DNA of 13,884 bases from an uncultured Gemmatimonadota bacterium (GTDB taxonomy: Bacteria > Gemmatimonadota > Gemmatimonadetes > Gemmatimonadales > Gemmatimonadaceae): NCBI GenBank assembly GCA_946479895.1, contig CAMLHT010000092.1, forward strand, positions 1 to 13,884, read 5' to 3'. Below are positions 7,571 through 13,884 of the stretch, piece by piece. The first letter of the stretch is position 1. Each line of letters starts with the position of its first letter. The notes under the pieces are model-generated. The model was not told the origin of the DNA and ran no database searches. It was given only the letters and a program-made list of their open reading frames with translations. The position numbers and the translations under genes are program-made.

Positions 7571-8360
7571 GCGCCCGCACTCCCGGACGATCTTCGTGAC
7601 GCTCGGCGCAGCAGCGGCGCTCGCCGCGTCGCTGGCCGCCTGCGATCCCTGCAGCGGCGTCCTGAGCTGCGCGCCGGGCCCGTACCTCGCGGTGGACGGC
7701 CAGACGGTCGACCTGGCCCAGGGCTTCCCGCTGCCGCACGTTCGCATCGATGTCGTGCGCACCGGCGGCATCGCGCTCGCCGCCGATTCCACCTCGGTCA
7801 CGTCGGACGAGCAGGGGCTCTGGCACCTCGAGCTCGAGCCGCAGGGGTGGGGCACGCTAGTCGCCGACGTGAAGGTCTCGCCGCCGGGGCTGCCCTCGTA
7901 CCGGCTGCACGACGTGGCGCTGCAGACGAAGGATCACCGTGGCGATGGCAACCTGAACGAGCGCTGGACCTCGGCGCTCTACTTCGCGGCGTACGGCGAG
8001 TTCTACCTGGCCGGCACCGCCGACCAGCGACTCGTCGGCGCCACGGTGGAGTTCCGCCGCCTCGGCGGCATCCCCTGGTCCGGCGCCGGCGTCCACGGCG
8101 ACGTCTGGACCGCCACCACCGACGAGCTCGGCCACGTGCAGCTCTTCCCCTCCGGCGGGTCGAACGCGGTGGTCGTGACCGAGGGCGCGCCGCTGATCGG
8201 GGAGATCACCGTGACCGCGCCCACGGGCGGCGTGATGCACATCAGGAACGTCCATCTCGGGCCCAGCCACGATTACCGCGGTCGGAACAGCTTCCCACCG
8301 GTCCTCCGCGTTCCGGTGCCGTCGGTCGGCAGCGACTCGCTGACGCTCGCCAGCCCATGA
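7563..8360 (+). CDS. Lipoprotein of unknown function with two tandem beta-sandwich-like repeats
   Basis: I do not recognise this 265-aa protein. It has a lipoprotein signal: basic MPERPHSR, a hydrophobic stretch (10-26) and lipobox LAAC with C27. Asp follows at +2, and two further cysteines lie close by (C30, C36). The mature part seems to hold two copies of one domain. Copy 1 (about 58-130) and copy 2 (about 158-242) share, in order, a GGI turn (R-T-GGI / R-L-GGI), an SDEQG / TDELG turn, an alternating hydrophobic region and a D-H/Y-RG-x-x-N end. The pattern suggests transthyretin-like or carboxypeptidase-regulatory-type beta sandwiches, by inference only. The 8-bp overlap with the methyltransferase and the ATGA overlap with the flippase place it firmly in the polysaccharide operon, so an envelope role in export or anchoring of the polymer is likely. 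Confidence 0.75.
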   Translation: MPERPHSRTIFVTLGAAAALAASLAACDPCSGVLSCAPGPYLAVDGQTVDLAQGFPLPHVRIDVVRTGGIALAADSTSVTSDEQGLWHLELEPQGWGTLVADVKVSPPGLPSYRLHDVALQTKDHRGDGNLNERWTSALYFAAYGEFYLAGTADQRLVGATVEFRRLGGIPWSGAGVHGDVWTATTDELGHVQLFPSGGSNAVVVTEGAPLIGEITVTAPTGGVMHIRNVHLGPSHDYRGRNSFPPVLRVPVPSVGSDSLTLASP

Positions 8361-9862
8361 CCAGCTCGCGGCTCCTCGCGCGCAACACGCTGCTGAACAC
8401 CGGCGCGCAGCTCGTGCCGATGGTTGCCGCGTTCGTCGCGATCCCGATCCTGATCCGGAGCCTGGGAGCGGACCGATTCGGCGTCCTGACGCTCGCCTGG
8501 GCGGTGATCGGCTACTTCAGCCTCTTCGACCTCGGGCTGAGCCGGGCGCTCACGCACGCGGTGGCCCTGCGGCTTGGCCGCGAGGAGGATGGCGCCGACC
8601 TGCCGGAGGTCGTCTGGACGTCGATGGCAATGATGTTCGTGCTCGGCGTCGTCGGCGGCCTGGTGCTCGCGGCGCTGGCCCGCTGGGTGGTCGGGCACGG
8701 GCTCAACGTCCCGCCCGAGCTCGTGGACGAGAGCCGGAAGACGCTCTACCTGCTGGCGCTTTCGATGCCGCTCATCGTCACCACGGCCGGCTTTCGCGGG
8801 CTGCTGGAGGCGCACCAGCACTTCGGCGCCTCGGTGGCGCTCCGGGTCCCGCTCGGCGTGTTCTCGTTCGTCGGGCCGCTGCTGGTGCTCCCCTTCTCGC
8901 GCGCGCTGCCGCCGATCGTCGCCCTGCTGGTCGTCGGCCGCGCGCTGACCTTCCTGGCGCACCTGATCGTGTGCCTGCGGCGCTACCCGTTCCTGCGCGA
9001 GCGCCTGGCGCTGCGCGCCTCCGCCGTGATGCCCCTGCTGCGCATCGGTGGCTGGATGACGACGACCAACGTCATCAGCCCGCTGATGAACTACCTCGAT
9101 CGATTCTTCGTCGGCGCCATCCTGCCGATGGCCGCGGTGGCGCACTACGTCACGCCGTACGAGCTGGTCTCGAAGCTGTCGCTCTTCCCGCAATCGCTGA
9201 TGGGCGTGTTCTTCCCGGCGTTCGCCTCGAGCTTCGTCAGCGACCGGGAACGGACCGCCGCGCTGTTCGGGCGCTCGCTGCGCGGGTTGCTGCTCTTCAT
9301 GTTCCCCCTCGCCCTCGTGCTCGTGCTGTTCGCGCGCGAGGGACTGACGCTGTGGGTGGGTGCGGCATTCGCCGCGGCGAGCGCGCCAGTGCTGCGCTGG
9401 CTTGCCGTGGGGATCTTCATCAACGCCATGGCGCACGCACCGTTCAACGTGCTGCAGGGGATCGGGCGCCCCGACCTCACAGGGAAGCTCCACCTCGCCG
9501 AGCTGCCATTCTACCTCGCGGCGCTCTACCTGCTCGCGCACGCGTTCGGCATCGTTGGCGTGGCGATCGCCTGGGTGCTGCGCATCAGCGCGGACGCGAT
9601 TGCCCTCATGGCGCTGACCAGCCGTCGCGTGCCGAGCGTGACTCCCGAGGTACGGACGGTCGGCATGTGGAGCGCGCTCGCGCTGGCACTCTTCGCGGCC
9701 GCCGTGGTCATCGAGGGACCGGTCGCGAAGCTGATCTTCCTGGTCGTGGTCCTGGCGGGCTACGTCGTGGCCTCGTGGACTCGCATCGTCCACCCCGTCG
9801 AGCGGCGCACGCTCCTCCGCGTGATCGGGGTGCACCAGGGAGAGCCGGTGCCCCCGCTCTGA
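8357..9862 (+). CDS. Wzx-type polysaccharide flippase (MOP superfamily)
   Basis: This is a polytopic inner-membrane protein of 501 aa with about 12-14 hydrophobic helices, fitting the polysaccharide-biosynthesis/RfbX branch of the MOP exporter superfamily. The N-terminus (LLARNTLLNTGAQLVPM, then IPILIRSLGADRFGVLTL) has the usual start of these flippases, with an Asn/Gln-containing first helix and a G-x-x-x-F/Y-G-x-L loop. It is followed by the FDLGLSRALTHAVA segment. The expected job is to move the undecaprenyl-diphosphate-linked repeat unit to the periplasmic face. ATG 8357 overlaps the lipoprotein stop (ATGA). The open frame continues upstream inside the lipoprotein gene but is Arg-rich and not coding. 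The stop lies only 4 bp from the stop of the convergent minus-strand gene. Confidence 0.9.
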   Translation: MTSSRLLARNTLLNTGAQLVPMVAAFVAIPILIRSLGADRFGVLTLAWAVIGYFSLFDLGLSRALTHAVALRLGREEDGADLPEVVWTSMAMMFVLGVVGGLVLAALARWVVGHGLNVPPELVDESRKTLYLLALSMPLIVTTAGFRGLLEAHQHFGASVALRVPLGVFSFVGPLLVLPFSRALPPIVALLVVGRALTFLAHLIVCLRRYPFLRERLALRASAVMPLLRIGGWMTTTNVISPLMNYLDRFFVGAILPMAAVAHYVTPYELVSKLSLFPQSLMGVFFPAFASSFVSDRERTAALFGRSLRGLLLFMFPLALVLVLFAREGLTLWVGAAFAAASAPVLRWLAVGIFINAMAHAPFNVLQGIGRPDLTGKLHLAELPFYLAALYLLAHAFGIVGVAIAWVLRISADAIALMALTSRRVPSVTPEVRTVGMWSALALALFAAAVVIEGPVAKLIFLVVVLAGYVVASWTRIVHPVERRTLLRVIGVHQGEPVPPL

Positions 9863-9866
9863 TCGT

Positions 9867-11492
9867 TCAGCGCGGCGAGAGGACGATGCCGAGCGTCACG
9901 TTCTGCACGTCGGTCGCCACCACGGGGCTGCTGAGGTAGTACGAGCTCTGGAAGAGGTAGTTGAGGCGGCGCCCGACCGTGAGCTCGAAGGAGAGGTCGG
10001 TGCGCGGAAGCTCCACGCCGCCTCGCACGCCCGAGTAGATCGTGACGTCGTGCTGCGTGTTCAGGACGAATGGCAGCCGGTAGAGGGCGTCGTTCTCGTT
10101 TCGCGTGCGCCCCGCGAACGCCCCCACCTGCCATCGGCGCGCCATCCAGTCGGCGGCAAGGAACTGGGACGACGCGCCGGGACCGATCGCCGCGCCGAGC
10201 ACCTGCCCGCGCTGCGTGAAGCCCTGGACGGCCGCGCGTCCCGTGTAGTAGTCGGGGGGCGGGCGGTTGGGGAGCACCTGCGTCTGCTCCAGGTTGGTCA
10301 CTTCGCCCTGCAGCCGGAGGAACCCGTTCTCCCGGTGCGGGTTCGCCCACTGCAGCCCGAGCGTGTAGCCCTGCGTGCTCTGGGGCACCTCGAGGTATTC
10401 GCGGATGGAGCGCGGCAGCTCCATGCGCGACCATTCCGCATACGTCTCGAAGCCGCTGGCGGGAAAGACCCACCGCATGAAGAGCGAGAACAGCTGGTCG
10501 GTGCGCTGGAAGCTCGTCCCGTTCGCCGTCGTATCGCCAACAGCGCGCAACGGCTCGTAGCGAAGAACGACGTCGAGCGCGTGCTGGATGACGCCGAGCG
10601 GGGACGACGCGCGCGCCATCACGAGGCGCGACAGGCCGAGGGTGAGCCCGGTGTCGAGTGCCGGCCGGTACGTGACGAGCAATCCGCTCAGCGATCGCAC
10701 GTCGTTGCCCTTGTCGTAATCGAAGAACGGCGACTCGGTGAGGCCGCCGATGATGGCACGGCCCTCCACGAGGCCGTAGCGCGATCGCAGCGGCCTGGTG
10801 GTCCGCACGAACAGGCGCGGCACCCCCGCGGCGTTGTTGCCCAGCAGGAGCGTGTTGCGGATGGCGGGGCCCCACCACTCGTTCGACGTGGAGGCTCCGA
10901 CGGCCACACGGTCGAACGCGAGCGAGACCGAGCTCTGGCCGGGCCCGATGGCGCGCAGCGGGACGTCGCCGAAGCGCAGCGGCAGGTCGGCGGAGGACTG
11001 CCCGATGTGCCAGGGCGAGCTGAACGCCGACCGGCCCGGCTCGCGGCCGCCGAAGATCGGGAAGGGACGGTTCGCGCTGTAGGTGAGCTCCGGCGACAGC
11101 GACGCCTCCAGCCGCACCTTCGCGAACGATCGTTCGTACTTCGCCCCGCCGGTGATGCTGACGTTCGCACCGCGGCCGGCCCAGAGCGCGCCGTCGTTGC
11201 CCCCCGCCGCGAGGTCGGAGTTCCACGCCATGCGAACCGTGGGATAGAGCGGGCTGAGGCGCGTCGCCGAGTCGAGCGCGACTGTGGAATCGGCGCGCCC
11301 TGTGATCTGGCGCACACGGGCGCGGTCGGCGGCCATCGTCCCGATCCCGGCGCCCGACCCCGGCACGACCTGCGCGGACGACGCCGGCGTGCGCAATGCG
11401 ACGCCCGCGGCGACCAGGACCGCGACGCGCCAGGCGCCGATACTCGGGAGTGACTGGCAGTACGGGAGGGATCTGGCGAAGGACTTGCGCAT
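9867..11492 (-). CDS. Wzi-like outer-membrane capsule assembly protein (copy A)
   Basis: This is a 541-aa protein with a signal peptide (MRKSFARS, hydrophobic stretch 23-33, predicted cut SSA40/Q41), followed by a sequence rich in alternating and aromatic residues that suggests an outer-membrane beta barrel. It resembles the capsule assembly Wzi family: ALWAGRG near mature residue 60, then FGD and PGQSS segments, and ASTSNEWWGPA (200-210) with LLLGNNAAG (215-223). Wzi of Escherichia coli K30 is an outer-membrane lectin that holds capsule at the cell surface; the same job is inferred here. ATG 11492 is chosen because it gives the signal peptide; the frame stays open upstream but is not membrane-like. 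There is no clear Shine-Dalgarno sequence. It is transcribed divergently from the initiating transferase gene and is a paralogue of the gene at 13161. Confidence 0.82.
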   Translation of the reverse strand: MRKSFARSLPYCQSLPSIGAWRVAVLVAAGVALRTPASSAQVVPGSGAGIGTMAADRARVRQITGRADSTVALDSATRLSPLYPTVRMAWNSDLAAGGNDGALWAGRGANVSITGGAKYERSFAKVRLEASLSPELTYSANRPFPIFGGREPGRSAFSSPWHIGQSSADLPLRFGDVPLRAIGPGQSSVSLAFDRVAVGASTSNEWWGPAIRNTLLLGNNAAGVPRLFVRTTRPLRSRYGLVEGRAIIGGLTESPFFDYDKGNDVRSLSGLLVTYRPALDTGLTLGLSRLVMARASSPLGVIQHALDVVLRYEPLRAVGDTTANGTSFQRTDQLFSLFMRWVFPASGFETYAEWSRMELPRSIREYLEVPQSTQGYTLGLQWANPHRENGFLRLQGEVTNLEQTQVLPNRPPPDYYTGRAAVQGFTQRGQVLGAAIGPGASSQFLAADWMARRWQVGAFAGRTRNENDALYRLPFVLNTQHDVTIYSGVRGGVELPRTDLSFELTVGRRLNYLFQSSYYLSSPVVATDVQNVTLGIVLSPR

Positions 11493-11528
11493 TGCGGCTG
11501 AAACTGTGACGGGTGCACGAACCTGCCA

Positions 11529-11534
11529 AGTATA
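11529..11534 (-). promoter_or_regulatory. Candidate -10 box for the minus-strand Wzi-like gene
   Basis: Read on the minus strand this is TATACT, 5 of 6 to the TATAAT consensus, in an otherwise GC-rich region. It would start transcription near 11522, about 30 nt before ATG 11492. The -35 region, 17-18 bp further back, shows only GCGACG-like sequence, so an activator may be needed. Confidence 0.4.
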
Positions 11535-11536
11535 CC

Positions 11537-11549
11537 CGGTGCAGCACCG
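11537..11549. repeat. Perfect inverted repeat CGGTGC-A-GCACCG (candidate operator)
   Basis: Six-base arms flank a single A, immediately upstream (on the minus strand) of the TATACT box, so a bound protein would sit in the -10/-35 spacer. A second GGTGCA occurs at 11512-11517, 26 bp away, on the downstream side of the box. Another perfect 10-bp palindrome (CGTCGCGACG, 11553-11562) lies next to it. Short GC palindromes arise often by chance in such DNA, so this is only a candidate. Confidence 0.3.
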
Positions 11550-11664
11550 CGTCGTCGCGACGTGCGCTGTGAAGGCCTTCATGCGCGAGCCGCGCCGGAG
11601 GTGACGATTCCGCGGTGCGGCGAGTAGCTTCCGTGCCGAAAGTTCGGTGACTCTACCCAGCACT

Positions 11665-13164
11665 ATGACTACGACGCAACGCATCGAGCCAGGGGCGGCC
11701 GACTCGCTACAGACAGTCGAATCGGCGCCACTCGGCCAGCGTGAGCTGTCCATCCACATCACGCCTGATGTCGCGCTTCATCAGGCCAAGGCGGGCACTG
11801 CGGGCCGCCACCTGACGCGACAGGTCGCCCGCGTACTGCTCATTGCGAGCGGGGACGCGTTCGCCGCGGCCATGGCGGCCATCGTCGTCCGGGAGCTCGT
11901 GTTCTGGCTGGGAGCGAGGCTCGGCCTCGTGCAGCTCCCGTACGCGAGCGCCACGGAGTTCGCCGTCGCCATCGTCGTCGCGCTGCTGCTGACGGGCAAC
12001 TACCAGCGCTCCCTGCCGCCGCACTCCACGCTGCACCTGATGATCGGCAGCGCGCTGGGCGCGGTGGTCGTCTGCTGGGCGCACCTGTGGAGCACCCCTT
12101 CGCTCGGCGCGTTCCCGATTGCGGTCCTGCTCACCGTCGTCACCACCGGATTCCTCTTCTTCGTGCGCGGCGCGCTCGAATTCGGCGCGAGCCGGCTGCT
12201 CCCCGACGAGCCGCTCCTCACGCCGTCGATCGTCGTGACCTCCGAGGGCGACGTGGATCCGTCCCTGTGCTCGCGCTCGGGGTATCGGGTGGCGTCGGTG
12301 GTGAGCGTTGACGGCTGGAACATGGAAGCGCGCACGCAGGAGCTGGCGCGGACGCTCCGCCGTTCGCGCGCGGAGGCGGTGATCGTGATGGGAGACGTCA
12401 CGGGTGCCGCGTTCGCGCGCATCCTCGAGATCAGCATGCGCGCCGGCTGCGAGGTGCTGTGCACCCCGCCGGGGTACGGCGTGGTCGGCGTCCGGCCGAG
12501 CATCGTCCGGCGCGGTGCCCAGCCGCTGATCCGCGTCGGGGCGCCGTCGCTCCAGACTACCCAGTTCGTCGCCAAGCGCGTGGTGGATGTGGTACTCGCG
12601 AGCGGTGCGCTGTTCCTGGCGATGCCGGTGGGCGTCCTGATCGCGATCCTCATCCGGCTCGACTCGCCCGGCCCCGTGTTCTTCTCGCAGTCGCGCGTCG
12701 GGCTCGGCGGCCAGCGATTCCGCATGATCAAGTTCCGCACGATGCGCGTGGGCGCGGATGACGAGAAGGCACAGTTCGCGCACCTGAATGCATCCGGCGA
12801 CCGGCGCAACTTCAAGATCGTGGACGATCCCCGCATCTCGCGCGTCGGGCGATTCCTGCGGCGGTGGAGCCTGGACGAGCTGCCGCAGTTCCTGAACGTG
12901 CTCGCGGGACAGATGTCGCTCGTCGGGCCGCGCCCCGTGCCGGAGGACGACTTCGTCGACTACGAGGAGCACCACTTCCGCCGGCTCGGCGCGAAGCCCG
13001 GCATCACCGGCCTGTGGCAGGTATCGGGACGGAGCGCCGTGTCGGACTTCGAGGAGCGCGTGCGACTCGACACGGAGTACATCGACCGCTGGTCGCTGTG
13101 GCTGGACCTGAAGATCCTGACCATGACACTGCCGGCCGTGATGAGCAGGAAGGGGGCGTATTGA
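11665..13164 (+). CDS. WcaJ-type undecaprenyl-phosphate sugar-1-phosphate transferase (initiating polyisoprenyl phosphotransferase)
   Basis: This 499-aa inner-membrane enzyme transfers a sugar-1-phosphate from its nucleotide donor to undecaprenyl phosphate, the first step of repeat-unit assembly. The N-terminal half has four hydrophobic helices (between about residues 45 and 165) and a soluble CoA-binding-like domain (about 185-295). It is followed by KRVVDVVLA (304-312) and the re-entrant helix. The catalytic domain is intact: KFRTMR (356-361), SLDELPQ (402-408) with the Asp-Glu dyad D404-E405, SLVGPRP (418-424) and KPGITGLWQVSGR (444-456). The size fits the large PGT group (WcaJ, WbaP, CpsE). 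The sugar could be glucose, galactose or another hexose. ATG 11665 is chosen; GTG 11647 is possible, and neither has a clear ribosome binding site. It is probably the first gene of a second operon with the following Wzi-like gene. Confidence 0.92.
   Translation: MTTTQRIEPGAADSLQTVESAPLGQRELSIHITPDVALHQAKAGTAGRHLTRQVARVLLIASGDAFAAAMAAIVVRELVFWLGARLGLVQLPYASATEFAVAIVVALLLTGNYQRSLPPHSTLHLMIGSALGAVVVCWAHLWSTPSLGAFPIAVLLTVVTTGFLFFVRGALEFGASRLLPDEPLLTPSIVVTSEGDVDPSLCSRSGYRVASVVSVDGWNMEARTQELARTLRRSRAEAVIVMGDVTGAAFARILEISMRAGCEVLCTPPGYGVVGVRPSIVRRGAQPLIRVGAPSLQTTQFVAKRVVDVVLASGALFLAMPVGVLIAILIRLDSPGPVFFSQSRVGLGGQRFRMIKFRTMRVGADDEKAQFAHLNASGDRRNFKIVDDPRISRVGRFLRRWSLDELPQFLNVLAGQMSLVGPRPVPEDDFVDYEEHHFRRLGAKPGITGLWQVSGRSAVSDFEERVRLDTEYIDRWSLWLDLKILTMTLPAVMSRKGAY
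13147..13156 (+). promoter_or_regulatory. Shine-Dalgarno site (AGGAAGGGGG) supporting a TTG start
   Basis: A purine run containing AGGA and AAGGGG ends 4 nt before TTG 13161; its AGGA part is 10 nt away. It lies inside the end of the transferase gene. It supports initiation at TTG 13161, which overlaps the TGA stop (TTGA), rather than at the in-frame ATG 13203, which would cut off half of the signal peptide. Confidence 0.6.
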
Positions 13165-13884
13165 GACACGGATCGGGCATCGGCGCCGTCGCGGCGGCGC
13201 TCATGCTCGTGTCGACGCCGTCGTCCGCCCAGGTCGCGCGGGACAGCGCGGTCGACTGGCAGGTGAGCGCAGGGAGCGAAGCTGAGAATTATCTCAGGGT
13301 GCTGCAGGTGGCCGGACTGGCGCCGCTCACCCAGTGGTCGGTGCGGCCGTTCTCGGCGACGATGCTGAGACAGATCGCTCCGGCCGATACTGGACATCCA
13401 TGGGCATCGCAATTCAGGTTGCGGCCTGCGACGCGTTCGAGCTTCGCCTTCGTGCAGCCCGAGGCGGTGGCGATCCTGAACACGACCTTCCCGTACGGCT
13501 ACAACGACGGGCCGATCTGGGCGGGGCGGGGATTGACGCTCGCGCTATCTGGTGGAGTGCACGGGCAGTACGGCCCGCTGAGCTTCACGCTGGCGCCGCA
13601 GGCGTTCGTGGCGCAGAACGCGAGCTTTCCGCTGGCGCCGAACGGGCGCACGGGGGCGCAGGCGTTCGGGGATGCCTACTCGGGCGGGATCGACCTGCCA
13701 CAGCGATTCGGCGATGGCGCGTACGCGCGATTCGATCCGGGGCAGAGTTCGATCCAGTTGTCAGCGGTTCACCTTACCGTGGGCGCATCGACGGCGAACG
13801 AGTACTGGGGGCCGGCCCGTGAGGAGCCGTTCCTGCTGGGGAACAATGCGGCGGGGTTCATGCATGCGTTCCTGGGAACCGACG
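13161..13884 (+). CDS. Wzi-like outer-membrane capsule assembly protein (copy B), partial at the window end
   Basis: The frame is open from TTG 13161 to the last base (241 codons, no stop). It begins with a clear signal peptide (basic RHGSG, hydrophobic 7-18, predicted cut SSA24/Q25). The mature part starts with a segment typical of Wzi-like proteins (YLRVLQVAGLAP, then WSVRPFS). It continues with NDGPIWAGRG (about 116-125), RFGD, DPGQSS and ASTANEYWGPA, then LLGNNAAG (225-232). The same chain of motifs occurs in the minus-strand gene at 9867-11492: over the 26-residue block from VGAST to GNNAAG I count 19 identities. Copy B has about 33 more residues before the WAGRG motif. It is probably an outer-membrane barrel that binds or helps secrete the polymer. 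It overlaps the transferase stop (TTGA), so the two are likely co-translated. Confidence 0.82.
   Translation, partial: MRHGSGIGAVAAALMLVSTPSSAQVARDSAVDWQVSAGSEAENYLRVLQVAGLAPLTQWSVRPFSATMLRQIAPADTGHPWASQFRLRPATRSSFAFVQPEAVAILNTTFPYGYNDGPIWAGRGLTLALSGGVHGQYGPLSFTLAPQAFVAQNASFPLAPNGRTGAQAFGDAYSGGIDLPQRFGDGAYARFDPGQSSIQLSAVHLTVGASTANEYWGPAREEPFLLGNNAAGFMHAFLGTD

Larger units (their letters stand above)
11493..11664. promoter_or_regulatory. Divergent intergenic region between the Wzi-like gene and the initiating transferase gene
   Basis: These 172 bp are the only substantial non-coding stretch and must drive both directions. For the minus-strand gene, TATACT (reading 11534 to 11529) is a good -10 box, giving a leader of about 30 nt; no good -35 is seen. 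For the plus-strand gene, GTGACG (11601-11606) and TAGCTT (11625-11630), 18 bp apart, form a weak candidate. Small dyads lie at 11537-11549, 11553-11562 and 11636-11647. No terminator or RNA gene was recognised. Confidence 0.55.

Noticed and set aside
8273..9835. Minus-strand open frame of about 520 codons opposite the flippase
   Set aside because: Its composition (His, Glu, Arg, Gln runs) mirrors the hydrophobic codons of the flippase, and it has no start signal or domain.
10050..11453. Plus-strand open frame of about 467 codons opposite the Wzi-like gene
   Set aside because: It is Arg/Glu/Val-rich without domains. The minus-strand protein has a signal peptide and motifs shared with the gene at 13161, which decides the strand.
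11707..12975. Minus-strand open frame opposite the initiating transferase
   Set aside because: It is His/Arg/Glu-rich shadow sequence; the plus strand has all catalytic motifs of the PGT family.
13334..13822. Alternative plus-strand frame near the window end
   Set aside because: It is an Ala/Gly/Arg-rich shadow. The frame from TTG 13161 carries the signal peptide and Wzi-like motifs.
1..13884. CRISPR array, tRNA/rRNA, insertion sequence or phage genes
   Set aside because: No regularly spaced direct repeats, tRNA-like cloverleaf, transposase or integrase motifs, or terminal inverted repeats were found on reading through; this was by eye, not by a search program.

Overview
The window is high-GC bacterial DNA (roughly two-thirds G+C by eye) with tightly packed genes that share start and stop codons. 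Nearly everything in it belongs to one exopolysaccharide or capsule locus of the Wzx/Wzy-dependent type. The style fits a soil-type didermic bacterium, and Gemmatimonadota is my best guess. That guess rests on gene style and composition, not on a marker gene.

Plus strand, 1-9862: the C-terminal tail of an upstream gene (possibly the outer-membrane polysaccharide export protein) runs into a Wzz/Wzc-like chain-length regulator whose C-terminal kinase-like domain has lost its nucleotide-binding residues. Next come a Wzy/O-antigen-ligase-type polymerase, a GT4 glycosyltransferase, a GT2 glycosyltransferase that may have its own promoter and a leaderless start, a GT9 (heptosyltransferase-type) glycosyltransferase, a class I methyltransferase, a duplicated-domain lipoprotein of unknown function and a Wzx-type flippase. 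Most junctions are 4-19 bp overlaps or gaps of 31 bp or less, so this reads as one operon, possibly with an internal promoter at about 4531-4559.

Minus strand, 9867-11492: a Wzi-like outer-membrane barrel protein converges on the flippase gene with only 4 bp between the stop codons. A 172-bp divergent intergenic region (11493-11664) follows, with a TATACT -10-like box and two perfect dyads.

Plus strand, 11665-13884: a WcaJ-type polyprenyl-phosphate sugar-1-phosphate transferase is followed, through a TTGA overlap, by a second Wzi-like protein that starts at TTG and runs off the window. The two Wzi-like proteins are diverged paralogues.

Proposed working order: the initiating transferase (11665) loads the first sugar phosphate on undecaprenyl phosphate; the GT4, GT2 and GT9 enzymes extend the repeat unit and the methyltransferase may decorate it; Wzx flips it; Wzy polymerises it under control of the Wzz-like protein; the polymer leaves through an outer-membrane exporter presumed to lie upstream; and the two Wzi-like proteins, perhaps with the lipoprotein, act at the outer membrane. 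No RNA gene, mobile element, CRISPR array or clear intrinsic terminator was seen, and no gene-free stretch exceeds 300 bases.
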